Shown here: positions 46,586 through 58,299 of the stretch, piece after piece | How the letters are laid out: each line of letters starts with the position of its first letter | Numbering within the stretch: position 1 is the stretch's first letter | NCBI RefSeq assembly: GCF_904849725.1 | Contig: NC_058519.1 | Location: 535,006,316-535,070,315, forward strand | Origin: Hordeum vulgare subsp. vulgare | Taxonomy: Eukaryota; Streptophyta; Magnoliopsida; Poales; Poaceae | Direction of reading: 5' to 3' | Length of the DNA stretch: 64,000 nt | Translations under genes and position numbers: made by a program | Notes under the pieces: generated by a model | The model's input: only the letters and a program-made list of their open reading frames with translations | What the model was told of the DNA's origin: nothing | The model's database searches: none

Positions 46586-48363
46586 ATGGCAGCTTCTCCG
46601 CAGGCGGCGGCCGCCGGCCGCCACGCGCTGAGCCACGGAGCCGCGCCGCCACGGCCGAGGCTTCGCTCGGCTCTACCGGCCTCGTCGCTCGCGCTCCCGC
46701 AGCGCGCAGGTGAGTGAGCGACCCACCTCCGCCACTGTTCGCCCCGCTGCTCTATGTTTTCTTCCACCTTCAGTGCCAATCTTAACTCTCACGCTCCTCC
46801 AGAGCTTCAGAGCATCGTGAACGGCGACATGAATGCTGCTCGCTCCCAAATGCCGAAATTATCTGGGAAATGCTCGCGGAAGTCTCTATGCATGCGGTTT
46901 AGTTTCAGGTTGTTTTCGGATTATTGTAGCTCACTGATTATCATTCCTAATTTGATCGCAATCGATTCACTATGTAACCTCTGTACATGCTGGAGTCGGA
47001 GTACAGGGCTCATACAGTATCTCCCAACTACTAGATGAAACAATGGAACCAGATTGCAGTCTGTCATTTCATTTTCAGTTACCTAGAGTTTGCTTCGTTG
47101 TCGAAGCAACATAAGCTTTGCACCTGTCGAAATGTTTACTTGCCCCAAGCATGTCTGCTTCCTGAAGCCAGGCAAGGAATAAGCCCTTGGTGGTTGCTTG
47201 CGAAATTCCTCCATGCTTTATCCAACAAGTGAGGCAATCTCTTCATATAAGAGAAGCACAACACAAACTCTGTCATGTGTTACACGCCAATTCATAGGTT
47301 TACCATTCTTGTGGAGCACTTCCTTTGTATGCTTTCTCAACTCTTCCGTACTAGTAGTACTTATCCAAACTGCATCGCAATGTTGTCTAACCATTGAGCA
47401 GTTTCTTATTTGTTCAGGTCGCTCCTGCCGATTCCAACGGCCTTTTGCTCTACATCGCGTGTGCGGTTAACTCCATCTGCATCCTTGCCGTCAAGACGAA
47501 ACTTTGAAGGCTATATTCCTCGTAGCTGCTCGCGTTCATCGTTGCAGATATACACCCGGTCATCACTGCTATCTCTTTCGCCACCTTCAGCCCTCATGGT
47601 GTCGGCCCAGCTTCCCCCGGCTGATGTAGCCCAGCGGTCAGAGGAGTGGTTTGCTCTGCGCAAGGATAAGCTCACCACAAGCACCTTCAGCACCGCTTTG
47701 GGTTTCTGGGCTGGCAACAGGCGGTCGGAGCTGTGGAGTGAGAAGGTCTTCGGACCAACAAATATCAAGTTGGCGGATGCAGCCATGGCTGCCATGGCCT
47801 GGGGAACCAATCATGAAAGCATGGCCGTGGAGCAGTACACGAGGATCACAGGACGGTCAGTGGGTTCCCTTGGCTTCGCAGTGCACACTGAGGCTAAATT
47901 GGGGTGGCTAGGAGCTTCACCTGACGGCGTTCTCGGGTGTGACCCTGACGGCGGGATCCTGGAAGTCAAGTGCCCGTACAACAAGGGTAAGCCCGAGCTT
48001 GCTCTGCCATGGCGTATCGTGCCATACTACTACATGCCGCAGGTGCAGGGGCTGATGGAGATCATGGGCCGAGACTGGGTGGACCTCTACTGCTGGACAC
48101 CCAACGGGAGCAGCCTGTTCCGAGTGCCTCGGGACCGTGCATACTGGGAGCTCATTCACGACGTCCTGCGCGAGTTCTGGTGGGGCAACGTGATGCCCTC
48201 CCGGGAGCTGGTGCTGCTGGGCAAGGAGGCCGAGGCAAGATCTTTCGAGCCGCAGCCCAAGCACCGGCTGACAAACCTAGTGATAGTTAAGAGCAGGAAA
48301 CTAGCTTCTGAAGCCAAGTTGTTGTGTAGGGATGTTGGTGGGCATGTAGAATTCTTCCCATAA
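46586..48363 (+). CDS. YqaJ-domain (RecB/lambda-exonuclease-like) nuclease family protein
   Basis: Proposed exons are 46586-46709, 46803-46908 and 47418-48363. All borders are GT-AG and the phases join without a stop, giving 391 aa. The domain lies in exon 3 at residues about 149-290. It has RSEEWFALRKDKLTTSTF, H209-E210, the PD-(D/E)XK core with D246 (GASPDGVLG) and E259-V-K261 (ILEVKC), then the conserved YYYMPQVQ (Q285). This is the pattern of metal-dependent nucleases that degrade or process DNA ends. The first 135 residues are rich in Ser, Arg and Ala and look like an organelle-targeting peptide. Translation could also start at Met137 (47596), so exons 1-2 are less certain than exon 3. 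It is divergent from NBP35. The plant substrate is not established to my knowledge. Confidence 0.85.
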
Positions 48364-49930
48364 GTGTAGTTCTGCCGGTGGTTGTACACTGTATTCTGTT
48401 TATTCGTTAAATGAAATCAATGAATTACTCCCGAACCATCGCATTCGCTGTCGCTTGTTTTCGAATGGTTTAAAGCTGTGTGAGATCCTAGGGGATGTGC
48501 CCTAGGATCAGTCCACATGTTCTTCAGATTTACTTAAACTAGTGAAACTAGAAAGCAGGTAGCAGTGAATCAGGTGGGGGTCAGCCAAAGAAAGGTGCAT
48601 ACACAATTTGCCTCTTACATATGGAATGAAGCCATGGCACATCTTTGTCTATAGCTACCCTAATGATGTAACCCGCGCGGTAACCGGCAATCTTGCCATG
48701 TCTCAAATGGAATGCGAGTGTTGCATTTCATCACAAAAGAAAAAATACAGTCATCGAAGGACCATTTCTGTCCAGAGTGGTCAATAAGAAACCAACAGGG
48801 TTCACATAGGGAAGCAAGGAACAGGACGGAACTAGTGTTCCGGGGGTAGACAGAGCGGATCACTCAAGGTACCACCAGATATCAGTCTTCTTCTCAGACT
48901 GATGAACTCTGGTTCCCTGGCAGCATGGGCTTCCTTGCTTGATTCTTGTTGCCGCTGCTATGGTTTTCCCTTGTACGCAAGGTAAGAAAAGGCAGAGCAA
49001 CGCGACAGGTGCTGCTTGCTTCCGGGGCATGTATTCCTGCCGGATGACAATATGGGTTGCTACTCTCGAAAGCTAGAATCAACCTACTGCTGGCCGCTCC
49101 TCAGCTCTAACGAATCCCTGCTTTGCATTGCCTGCGGGACAAGCAAGAGAGGTAGGCGGAGTGCCAATGGAACTCGCCTCACATTTGTTGCATGAAGGCT
49201 CACATCACAGGCAAGCAGGCTACGTAACCTCATTGCCGCTACCTTTAATGACATCAGAAAGGTAGGAAGAACAGGCGGCAGGTTTTATCATAACAGGGCA
49301 TGATAACAGATTCACAGTAAACTCCCAACTAAATGCAACAGATGCAAGAGGATGCTTAAGCAGCGACCAAACTGAAGATATTTAGTTAGAAGTCATTGAT
49401 TTATTTCTATGATGAAAAGAGTTACCAAGTCGAACGACGCGACATCTCCGGTACAAACTATTACAATGTCACGCATATACAGATATATATATAGATAATG
49501 TCGAGGCAAAGGAAAAAGTTCGTCTTCAATCTTCTTCACAGGAAGATGCAGCATCAAGCAACACACCGACACCATTGTCACGCTGTACCTATACACCCTT
49601 GAACTGCATATTCCAGGAAGAAAACATCCCTGGAACAAGATAATAGGAAAGGAAATGAGTGTCTCCTCATCACCAAACAACTAAACGTTACCAAAAGTAC
49701 AGCGCCACCCACCTCATTGCCGCTGGTGAGGCTGCAATAGCCCTTTATTTCTGCTGGAATTAGTAACTTCTTTTTTTGTTTTTCTTGCAAGCAAATGTAC
49801 CGTCTGTCAAACGACCACACACCTTCATGAATAGCAAACTATTCTCTTTTTTTTTTGTTTTTTCCCTTCATCAATAGTGCTAAGATGGATGAAAGGTTGG
49901 ACATCATTGACTGCTGCTCCTCCTCCGTGG
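48364..49930. other. Region between convergent 3' ends of the YqaJ-like and SKIP14-like genes
   Basis: It contains the two 3' UTRs. A possible poly(A) signal for the plus-strand gene is AATGAAATCAATGAA near 48410. No repeat, RNA gene or convincing ORF was recognised, and the short ORFs look random. It is among the least repetitive stretches of the window. Confidence 0.6.
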
Positions 49931-52390
49931 TCAAGGAGAAGGTATTCTTCCACTGGATAAAGTGGAGACCAGATCCTTTTCCACACTAAGAGATGGTGAA
50001 GCTGGATCGCCTCGACACTTGTAGCAAAGGTATACCAGATCAAATTTCTCTTCAAACTTCTCATTGCGTTCTAAGCACCTTCCACACTGCCGGCATCTCT
50101 TGATGCAAACCTCACATGCTCTACACTTGCCAGATCTCTCGTCATTGCACCCCACTTCAGGGCAGTCGAAAACAAGTTTGTAGCTTCGACAAATAGGGCA
50201 CATCTCAATATCAAGAGCATATCCATCATTGCAATCTAATAAAAGATGATTAGAATGACGGAACCGCGGAGCCCGGTTGTGCAACTCCTGCCTCTTGTCG
50301 ATGCGCAACAAGGATAATAACTCCTCGTAATCCTCTTTTGGCAAATTGAAGTTTTTGTCAATTCTGAGGCTCTTAATACCCGACACTGCTTTCATATTAA
50401 ATGACTTGAGATTGGCAATAAGGCCATCCAAAGTTAATCGCGGGCAGCGCGCAATACTCAACTGTGTAACAAAAAGGAGCAAGTTAGAATCAATAACAAA
50501 ATGAAAAGATGTCTATTAAATTAAAAACATATGACTAAAAAGATATGCAGCATAACAAGAGTTCCCCCTAAAATTGATAGGACAAGTTCTTCATCATGCT
50601 GTTCCAACTTTAAACTATTGTGAGAAAGTAAAAAACGTATACTAATTTTTTAACTAGTTTGCCCTCGAGACAACGATCTAGCAGATTTACAGAAACGTGA
50701 ATAGCATTAGCTAAAAGCGAAACCTAACTTCATTTTTTGTTGGTGCTATATGAAAACTAGGGAAATCATATTTAGAAAGCCATAGTGAAACCTTATCACA
50801 GAGAATAACTAGAGAAAGCCATGGTGAATATTCATCGCAGAAAATACTACCCAGATAGCAAGAGCAAGAAAAACATGGTATGCTCCATATAACATCTGCA
50901 CTCAACTACCCAGAGTATCCTAAGGTACTGGCCCTAGCTCCATCAGAGGGAGTTGTGTCCGTACACCACCACCACCTAGGTAAGAGTCATATTCAGCACG
51001 AATTTAGGTGCCTATTCTATTTTTCCTATCAGAGTATGCTAAGATAGGAAGTACATCGGTGCAATTATGAACATATACAGATTAATTTGCTGCCAAATAT
51101 GATCCCAGGCCTTTGAGGAATTGAATTATTCTTAGAAATACTTGCAAAAAGGATTGTGAGCATACTAACCTTTGTTAACTTCAGATTGCTTTGAAGAACA
51201 ACATTCAAACCATTGTCGGTGATATTTATGCAGTCATTTATATTTAGACACTCGAAACCCTCTGGAATCTTCTGTGTCAGGCGTAGAAGATCAGGATCAG
51301 ATATCTTTCCGCTCAATACCGGTTCAATGTGCAAACAATTCACGAAGCAGACACTGCGGATAGCCGCATGCAAAGACTTGCACACCATCTCTGTAGCTAG
51401 GATCTCACGAAGCCCAAGATAGCGAAGAGCATACGTCATCCCGTCATGTGGGGCACTTCCCACGGCATCATCTCCATCACGGCACACCAATGCAGCATTG
51501 CCAGGAGTAGATGGATCCTCTCCAGGTACAATTGGGCATGAGCAGGACGCAAGGGGAGGCAATCCTTGAGAGCAGTTGGCGCCTCCGGCATCACAAAGGC
51601 CTCCAAAACCAGAGGGAGCATACTTCATCTCGTCATGTGGGGCACTTCCCACGTCATCATCTCCATCATCAGGGCACCCCAATGCAGCATTGCCAGAAGT
51701 GGATGGATCATCTCCAGGTACAATTGAGCGTGAGCAGGACGCAAGGGGGGGCAATCCTTGAGAGCAGTTGGCGCCTCCTCCGGCATCATAAAGGCCTCCA
51801 AACCCAGAGGGAGCATACATCATCTCGTCATGTGGGACACTTCCCACGACATCATCTCCATCATCAGGGCACCCCAATGCAGCATTGCCAGAAGTGGATT
51901 GATCCTCTGTGGGTACAACTGAGCGCGAGCAGGACGCAAGGGCGGGCAATCCTTGAGAGCAGTTGGCGCCTCGGGCATCATAAAGGCCTCCAAACCCAGA
52001 GGGGCCCTCAAAAGCACGACTGCAGCCAGCTGGGAGGTAAGATGGCTCCCGGGAGAGCGCCATAGCGTGTTCCAGGTCCATGTAAAAACTCAAGTCAGCA
52101 GGACGAACGGACCTGCCACCGTCACTGCTTCCAAAACGCCCTGGACCAGACATGACCGTGCGGTCAAGGCAACTGGCGAGGGCGGCAGTGAGCGTGTGCC
52201 CCAAGTTCATCCCGAAGGGATCCACGGGCAATAGATCTGCAGGGTCCCGTTCGAAATCATCCCGGCGCCTGGAGTTGACCCCTGGGGACGAGAGGGGCGA
52301 TGCCTCCTCCGACCAGCATCCACACCCTCGCATCAGGGCAGAGCACTCGTCGCTGACCAAGAAGGAGCAGGACGGATAATTCAGCGCCAT
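49931..52390 (-). CDS. SKIP14: F-box protein, SKIP14-like
   Basis: Substrate-receptor candidate of SCF ubiquitin ligases. Exon 1 is 52390-51170 and exon 2 is 50461-49931. The 708-bp GT-AG intron is in phase 0, and the product is 583 aa. Start chosen at MALNYPSC, as in relatives. Residues 47-66 hold the conserved DLLPVDPFGMNL segment. The F-box region follows from about 314 (PHDGMTYALRYLGLREI, MVCKSLHAAI), then LRR-like stretches (ECLNINDCINITDNGL, LSIARCPRLTLDGL). The C-terminus is Cys-rich at 495-556 (CX2C pairs) and probably binds metal. Arabidopsis SKIP14 is about 450 residues. The extra length comes mostly from three tandem copies of about 64 residues at 130-321. The GC-rich 5' UTR lies upstream. 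Confidence 0.9.
51428..52003 (-). repeat. Threefold in-frame tandem duplication within the SKIP14-like gene
   Basis: Units of 64, 65 and 63 codons: 52003-51812, 51811-51617 and 51616-51428. Each starts PSGFGGL, contains ANCSQGLP and NAAL, and ends HDxMxYA. The last copy runs into the F-box. Copies are nearly identical at the DNA level, so the amplification is recent. Every copy keeps frame. Confidence 0.92.
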
Positions 52391-53560
52391 GAGCTCCAAA
52401 TTCCAGTGCACTCTCCTCCTCCTCCACCACCTCCTGGCTCTCTTCTTCTTTTTTTTGGTGTTTTTTCTATGGAATATGCACATACACGGAGAACTAGAGA
52501 AGACGCAACCCTAGATCCCCCTCTCCCCCCAACAAGAGAACCCTCTATTCCTGATCCGGGCCAATCAAAAAATATCCCTAGGACCAAAAACTTCACGGAG
52601 CAATCTCGGATCCCAAATCAATCCAACAACAACAGCAGCAGGGAGACCAGGGGCAGGGGCAGGGGGTCAATAAAAAGACGACAATCTGTCTACCTTCCGC
52701 CCGAATCGGACTCAGACCCCGAGCCGGAGCAGCGGCAGCGGCCCCATCAATCAAGAGGAAACGCAATCCGGGGAGAATCCGGGCCCAAATCAGAGCAATA
52801 AACAACCGACCACGGGAGCGGAATCCACACCGGCGCCGGCGGTAGCCGAGATCCGCGAGCCGACGGGGCGGGAGGGGATTGGCGGCTCTGCAGAGGACGC
52901 GGGGGTTGGACACCTGCGAATGCGGCGGCGGTGGGGTGGGGTGGATGACTCGACTGGGATTGTTGGAGCGGCGACGGGTGGTGGGGGGAGGACGGGTGGT
53001 GGCGGTGAAACCTTGATGGGAGGGTGGGGGTGGTGGTGGTTCCGCGAAAATCTCCAAGGCTCCTTCTCCTTCTCCCGCTTGGCCTTCCGCGCGGCGCGAG
53101 GGAGGGGGAGCCAACGGGAGGAGGAGAGGGGTTGGAGAGGAGGGAGGGCGCGCGCGTAGTGGCCTGCCTGCCTGCCTGCCTGCTCTGGGGGTGGGGGCGG
53201 CCGGCCCGATCCCCTTTTCTACTTCCGTCCGGGGCGGGCGGCTCTCCCCGCTCTCTCTCTCTCTCGTTTGTTGCGTTCCGCTGTGGGTTTTCCTCTTCTC
53301 CTCTCCTCTCCGGGGCGTGCGCGGGCGGGGGATCTCTTTTTCCTGGGAATATTTTCTTCCCGGGTTTTCCCGTGCGCCTCCGCCTTTCCTCTGCACCGGC
53401 CGTGCGATTTTCGCGCCAGTTGGACTGTTGGAGCGAGACGCGCGCGTGTGACCGTGTCCGTGCGGTTGTGGATCCTGGATGGACGGCTCGTTGGTTTTGG
53501 AAAGGAATTTATCGCCTCCTTTACTGCGGCTGATCTGGATCTTCCGAATTGATCGATTTC
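52391..53560 (-). promoter_or_regulatory. 5' UTR and promoter region of the SKIP14-like gene
   Basis: GC-rich sequence with low-complexity ORFs on both strands (for example 53396-52593) that I do not regard as coding. It includes a CT-rich run (53249-53264), a typical plant core-promoter feature, and CCTGCC repeats near 53160-53180. The transcription start was not placed. Confidence 0.45.
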
Positions 53561-53631
53561 CTTCTGGAATTGGATTAGGGCCGTAGGATTTGCTTAGGTC
53601 AATATAGTAGTACTTCTGTGTACTTGCATAA

Positions 53632-53662
53632 CGGAACGGGAACGGGAACGGGAACGGGAACG
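53632..53662 (+). repeat. (CGGGAA)n microsatellite
   Basis: Five hexamer units, slightly upstream of the SKIP14-like promoter region. Confidence 0.9.
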
Positions 53663-53689
53663 ATCACGCTTGCTCCTGTCCATGCGTGC

Positions 53690-54130
53690 CTGACAAAGGT
53701 ACATAGTTTTTTTCTCCTTCAACACAATGGGGGAGGAGGAGCATGATCCTGCCTGAATGCATTTTGCTCGAAGGAATGTTTTTTTTGTGGGTCTGCTCGA
53801 AGAAATTTTACACACACGTTTTTGTTTTGTTTTTAACGACGGTTTTGTTTTTAACAACATGCGCACTCATAAACATACACATGCATCCATCTCTAAAAAC
53901 GCACGCACACTTTAATTCTATGAGCATCTCCATGATACCAAGCTGACATCACATTCTGAGATTGAGAGAATCATCACATGTGACCACATGGTCGATGGAA
54001 ACGTCTTCAACCGCACATCAAACATCTTCGGAAAGGCTGAAATAAATCTTGAAAAATGAAAGTATTAATGATAGGTCTATAACTTGAACCCTAATGGAGT
54101 TGTTCCATCACAAATAACTTAAACGTCTAA
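53690..54130. repeat. Dispersed repeat of unknown class
   Basis: A segment with ACACACGTTTTTG, CGCACGCACACTTTAATTCTATGAGCA and later ATAACTTGAACCC. It resembles a non-coding tail widely scattered in wheat DNA, in my memory. No ends or coding sequence were found. Confidence 0.35.
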
Positions 54131-54158
54131 GTTAGGCTCAGTCATACACGTTTTGTTA

Positions 54159-54492
54159 GGCATCTCCAACGATGTCTTCTAAAACAAACGCATTATCCGC
54201 CCGCAAACAGCATTCACACGCATCCACGTATAGAATAAGGCAGTCAGTCATCTAATCATGTTCATGAGATACGTGTCAAATCCGAACGGCAGAGTTAGGC
54301 CAGACATAGAGGATATCCTCATGGGTAGTGTGGACATTATTAGGGTCCAAATAAAATTGAGTCAAGCGGACCTCCGCATGTTACATGGACTTTCATAAAA
54401 CATTTAAGGGTCTTCGTTGAATAACAAAAATGGTCCAAGCACTGTTATCTCGACCTATATGGACACATCGAGGGTCAGCATTAAAGATGCCC
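54159..54492. mobile_element. Possible small TIR element
   Basis: Outer words GGCATCTCCAACG (54159) and ATTAAAGATGCCC (near 54492) are approximate inverted repeats of the GCATCTCCAAC type seen at ends of Harbinger-like elements. No target duplication was found. Confidence 0.3.
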
Positions 54493-55279
54493 TCACACGA
54501 GTTTGGTTCGTCTTCTCTTACAAGTTTAACTTTGGAAGAGGAGGATGGTTGTTCCGCCATAACCAATGTTATCTAGATGGCACTTGATTCTGCTCATATT
54601 TATTTGTATGCATTCATTCTCTTGATTACTCGGAAATGTTAGACTTAGATCATCCGACCAAGGAAACTTGAGTAGCCATCCTTTGCTCCTCTTCGTGTGT
54701 GTGTGTAACAAACATAGTTTTTCCCGGACTCAAGGGGGAGAGGGGTGATCACCACATGAATGCATTACTCAAAGGAGTTTCACATACGCATTTTTTTCCT
54801 CTTCACTGACAAGTTTTTCTCATGCACAAACTTGAAAGTGAAGGATGCTTGTTTCGCCATAACCCATGTCTTCTTGGCACTAAATGTTGCTTATATTTCT
54901 CAATTGGTCTTTATTCTAGAGATTTTGTGAATGCTGAGCTTAGCTCATCCCATCAAGGAAAAAGAATAACAAACAAAGTTAGTATGAGCATTACAACGAC
55001 ATATGTTAAGGTGGAAGTGATAACCCGCAATTATAAGGGATCGTTTGTAGCCTTTTTTATATGTAAAAATGTCGAATCCAAGGATCTAAAGATAGAACTA
55101 ATGTTCTCTCAAGTTTTATCACCACCGATCCAACTCTAGGCACAACAATGTTCACTTTATCTAGTACAAGAAATAAACTATTTTACGGGAATAAATTTAG
55201 AGGTACTTTGTAGGTGTAATAGATAGGTTTGCAAGATAATAAAGAACAAGTAAATACAAATTGAGGGTTGTTTAAATAA

Positions 55280-55914
55280 GGAAAACGTTCTCCTGCCGCC
55301 GGCGGATCTCACAGAAAGCATCCACCGCCTTGTACGTCTGCCACGTGTCATGCTAGGTGCAACCTTATCTTTTTAGTCGTTGCCTTCTTATCCATTCATT
55401 GCTACATGATCTCTGTTGGAAATTATTCCAGCAACATGACCTCAGTTGCGAAAATTTCCCTCAGAAGTTTGTAACATGACCAGCAAAAAAGGCGTCAGTA
55501 AACGATTCCGCAACATGACATTTGTTGCAAAAAAAATAGCAACTTGACCTCTTTTGCAAAAAAAATCTAAATATGTTTCTGCAACATGATCCGTGTTGCA
55601 AAAAATTCGGCAACACAATCTCTATTGCAAATGTTTCTGCAACAAGATTTGTGTTATGGATGTTTCCGCAACACCACTGTTGTTGCAAAAACAAAGGACC
55701 ACGTGCAGTCGCTAGATTACGTCAAATCTGACGGCGTGTCGGGAACGGCCGGCCTGGCGTAGTGTTTCTGAAACAAAACGGTTGCTGCAAGAACCTGTTA
55801 TTCGTTAGACAGGCTTGGGTTGTTGGACCGAACGGCTCGCAGAACACATATCCGACGGCTAGTAGTGCGGTGGATGTTTCTAACGCATCCACCGGCAAAC
55901 GTGTAGCAGTCCCC
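55280..55914. mobile_element. Non-autonomous Mutator-like element (635 bp)
   Basis: Flanked by a perfect 9-bp duplication TTTAAATAA (55271-55279 and 55915-55923), the size made by Mutator-type transposases. Ends start GG, and both carry GCCGG[CT]GGAT at the same distance from the terminus. It encodes no transposase. The interior is filled by short palindromic repeats. Confidence 0.85.
55401..55697. repeat. About eight copies of a short palindromic repeat
   Basis: Units of the form GCAAC-ATGATCT-xGTTGC spaced about 28-45 bp (55401, 55431, 55510, 55540s, 55580s, 55610s, 55640 and 55670s). In each unit GCAAC pairs with GTTGC. The units are separated by A-rich or TTTC spacers and lie inside the Mutator-like element. 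Confidence 0.75.
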
Positions 55915-57925
55915 TTTAAATAAAGGTTATTTAAGTTAGTTGTTTAGTAGAATGCTTTTTTGTAGAATGATGAGAGAGGTTGTCCATAGGCAATTGAATA
56001 TAACATGATGGATACTTGTCATATGCAATAAGGGAGAGGCATACGCTAACATATTTTTCATACTTGGATCACATACACTTAGGATTGGAACTCTAGCAAG
56101 CATCCGTAGCTACTAAAGATCATTAAGGTAAAATCCAACCATAGCATTAAGTAACAAGTCATGTTTACTCTAATACGCAACAGCCCCCTTACTCGAGGGT
56201 AAGTTTTTATCACTCTCGCCACCCCACTATAAGTGAATCATGGATGTATTGCAACACCATATAGCAGTAATCTCACACACTTGCGCGACACGGGGGGCAC
56301 CATAGGACAACACCATATCAACATACAACCCATACCAATCACACCATGCCACAATTAACCCGTAGTACAAAAAGGATCTCTCAAACATCATAGGATAGTC
56401 ACACATCATTGGGTAATAATATATAGCATTAAGCACCATGTTTAAGTAGAGGTTACACCGAGGAAAAGAGGTTACACCGCTGCATAGAGGGGGAGAGAGT
56501 CGGTGATGACGGCGGCGAAGTTGAGCCCCCCCCCTTCTTATTCTTCTTGCTTGACCTCCCCCTAGATGGGAGGAGAGTTTTCCTTGTGGTCCATGGCTAC
56601 CATGGCTCCCGAAGGGAAAGGATCCCCTCCGAGATTGGACATATCTCTCCATTTCTCTTCTATTTCGCGTTCCAGTTTTCTCGCATTTCACTGTTTCTTA
56701 TATTTTCGGAGACCCGTAACTTTGATTGGGCTGAAATTTTGAGGGGATTTTTATCCGGATATCATCTTCTTTGTAGCCGAACGACACCTTCAAGCAACCT
56801 CTGAGGTGGCCACAAGCTCAATGGCGCCCCCATCGAGCTTGTGGGTCCCTCGGACGTCGTGTGGCATTAATTCTTTATCCCAAAAGTCACATATATTCCA
56901 AAATAAATCTCCGTAAAGTTTATAGTATTTGGATTTCATTTGATATGGATTTTTTTGTGAAAAAAAACATGCAAAAAACACGAACTGTCATTCGGCACTG
57001 GATCAATATGTTAGTCCAAGAAAAATATATAAATTGTTGCCAAAAGTATATAAATTTGTAAAATAATGGCACGAAACGTTAAAAAATTATAGATATGACG
57101 GAGACGTATGAGAAAGCAACCTATTAAGGTAGGTACGATTGAAATGTTGATCTAACCAATATAGTTTGGTTGCATGGTGTGTTTTAATTGTTTCATCACA
57201 AGTGGCACATAGTAATTACTAACTAATGAAATTGCATGTTGCATGTTGATCTAACTAATGCAATTTCATAACACAATAGTTAGTAATACCCAAGTGTAAC
57301 TACTACACGAGAGATATTTGGTTTTGGTATGACACCCTATGCAACTGGATGGAGAGGGTATTTAGAATCAATGAACTAGTCATCGGAATGGGGGAGGGGG
57401 AGGGTGATCCCCATACGAATGCATTACTCAAAGGATTTTCATGTACGTGCTTCGTTCCTCTTCTCTTACAGGTTTTTTCGTACACAAACTTGATAGTGGA
57501 GGATGCTTGTTTCACCATAACCCATGTTTTCTTGGCACTCAATTTTGCTTATATTTATCCACTCTTCTTTATTTCCAAAGATTTTAGGAATGTTGAACTT
57601 AGATCATCTCATCAAGAAAATGAATAACAAACAAAGTCGGTATGAGCATTACAATGACAGATGTAAGGTGTAAGCAATGTTGTTATGGCCGGTATGACTG
57701 AAATGTTGATCTGACCAATACATGCATGGAGTGTTTTAGCCGCTGTATCGCGACCTACACATGGTAATTGCTAATTAATACAAATGCATTGAGCAATAAT
57801 TAATATATCAACATTGCCCGCCCTTATATCCATGAGTAACTACTTCACCATAGATATCTGGTTTTGCTAAGGCATCATATGCAACCAGACGGATAGAGTA
57901 TTTAGAATGAATTAACTAGTTGTCG

Positions 57926-58299
57926 CGCGTCTCGTAGTTGACTCACACGCCATACCATAAAAATAAGAGCGCCAAAAAAGTGTGATCACATGTGAAACCT
58001 ACGACTTGAACCCGAATGTGCAGGCTCTACCATGAAACATATAGTCATCTGAGTTATGCTTAGTTCGCAAACCACAATGTATAAGAAAGAAAGATCGAGA
58101 ATGAAATACAATTGAAAACAATTAAACATGCAAACCATAAATGTGAATGAGAGTAGCCAGTGATTATATATGGTTGAGATCACCTCCAAACAAGTCAATG
58201 GTTGGGAATGTCCGGGATCATGAAAGTGAAAGGTACACATCAAACAACAAAATATTAGGATTTGTTTATACCACCGCTGCAAAGTGAGAGTTGAAACTT
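57926..58299. other. Non-coding sequence, nothing recognised
   Basis: AT-rich sequence without repeat boundaries, ORFs or RNA genes that I can support. Confidence 0.4.

Larger units (their letters stand above)
55018..57111 (-). mobile_element. Solo LTR with a nested Mutator-like element
   Basis: In plus orientation it starts TGATAACCC (55018) and ends GACGTATGA (57111, one base off GACGTATCA). The flanks GGAAG (55013-55017) and GAAAG (57112-57116) are a 5-bp duplication with one mismatch. No internal region or partner LTR is present, so it is a recombined solo LTR. Excluding the nested element (55280-55914) it is about 1.45 kb. The LTR type starts TGATACGTCTCCGTC on the minus strand. Confidence 0.8.
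54490..57925. repeat. Degenerate tandem array with a period of about 560 bp
   Basis: The word AATGCATTACTCAAAGG occurs at 54759 and 57418. Removing the inserted solo LTR and one target copy (2099 bp) gives a spacing of 560 bp. TGAAATGTTGATCT occurs at 57140 and 57699, a spacing of 559 bp. Partial copies of a segment with CGCCATAACCCATG lie at about 54535, 54870 and 57515. The embedded ORFs (54822-55139, 57349-57627) are repeat units and not confirmed genes. Confidence 0.7.

Noticed and set aside
47511..48389. Minus-strand ORFs of 77-115 aa across the YqaJ-like exon
   Set aside because: They are antisense shadows of a conserved domain on the plus strand.
52593..53396. 267-aa Pro/Arg-rich minus-strand ORF upstream of the SKIP14-like gene
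   Set aside because: It is low complexity, frames are open on both strands, and it lies in the probable 5' UTR or promoter. The conserved protein starts at 52390.
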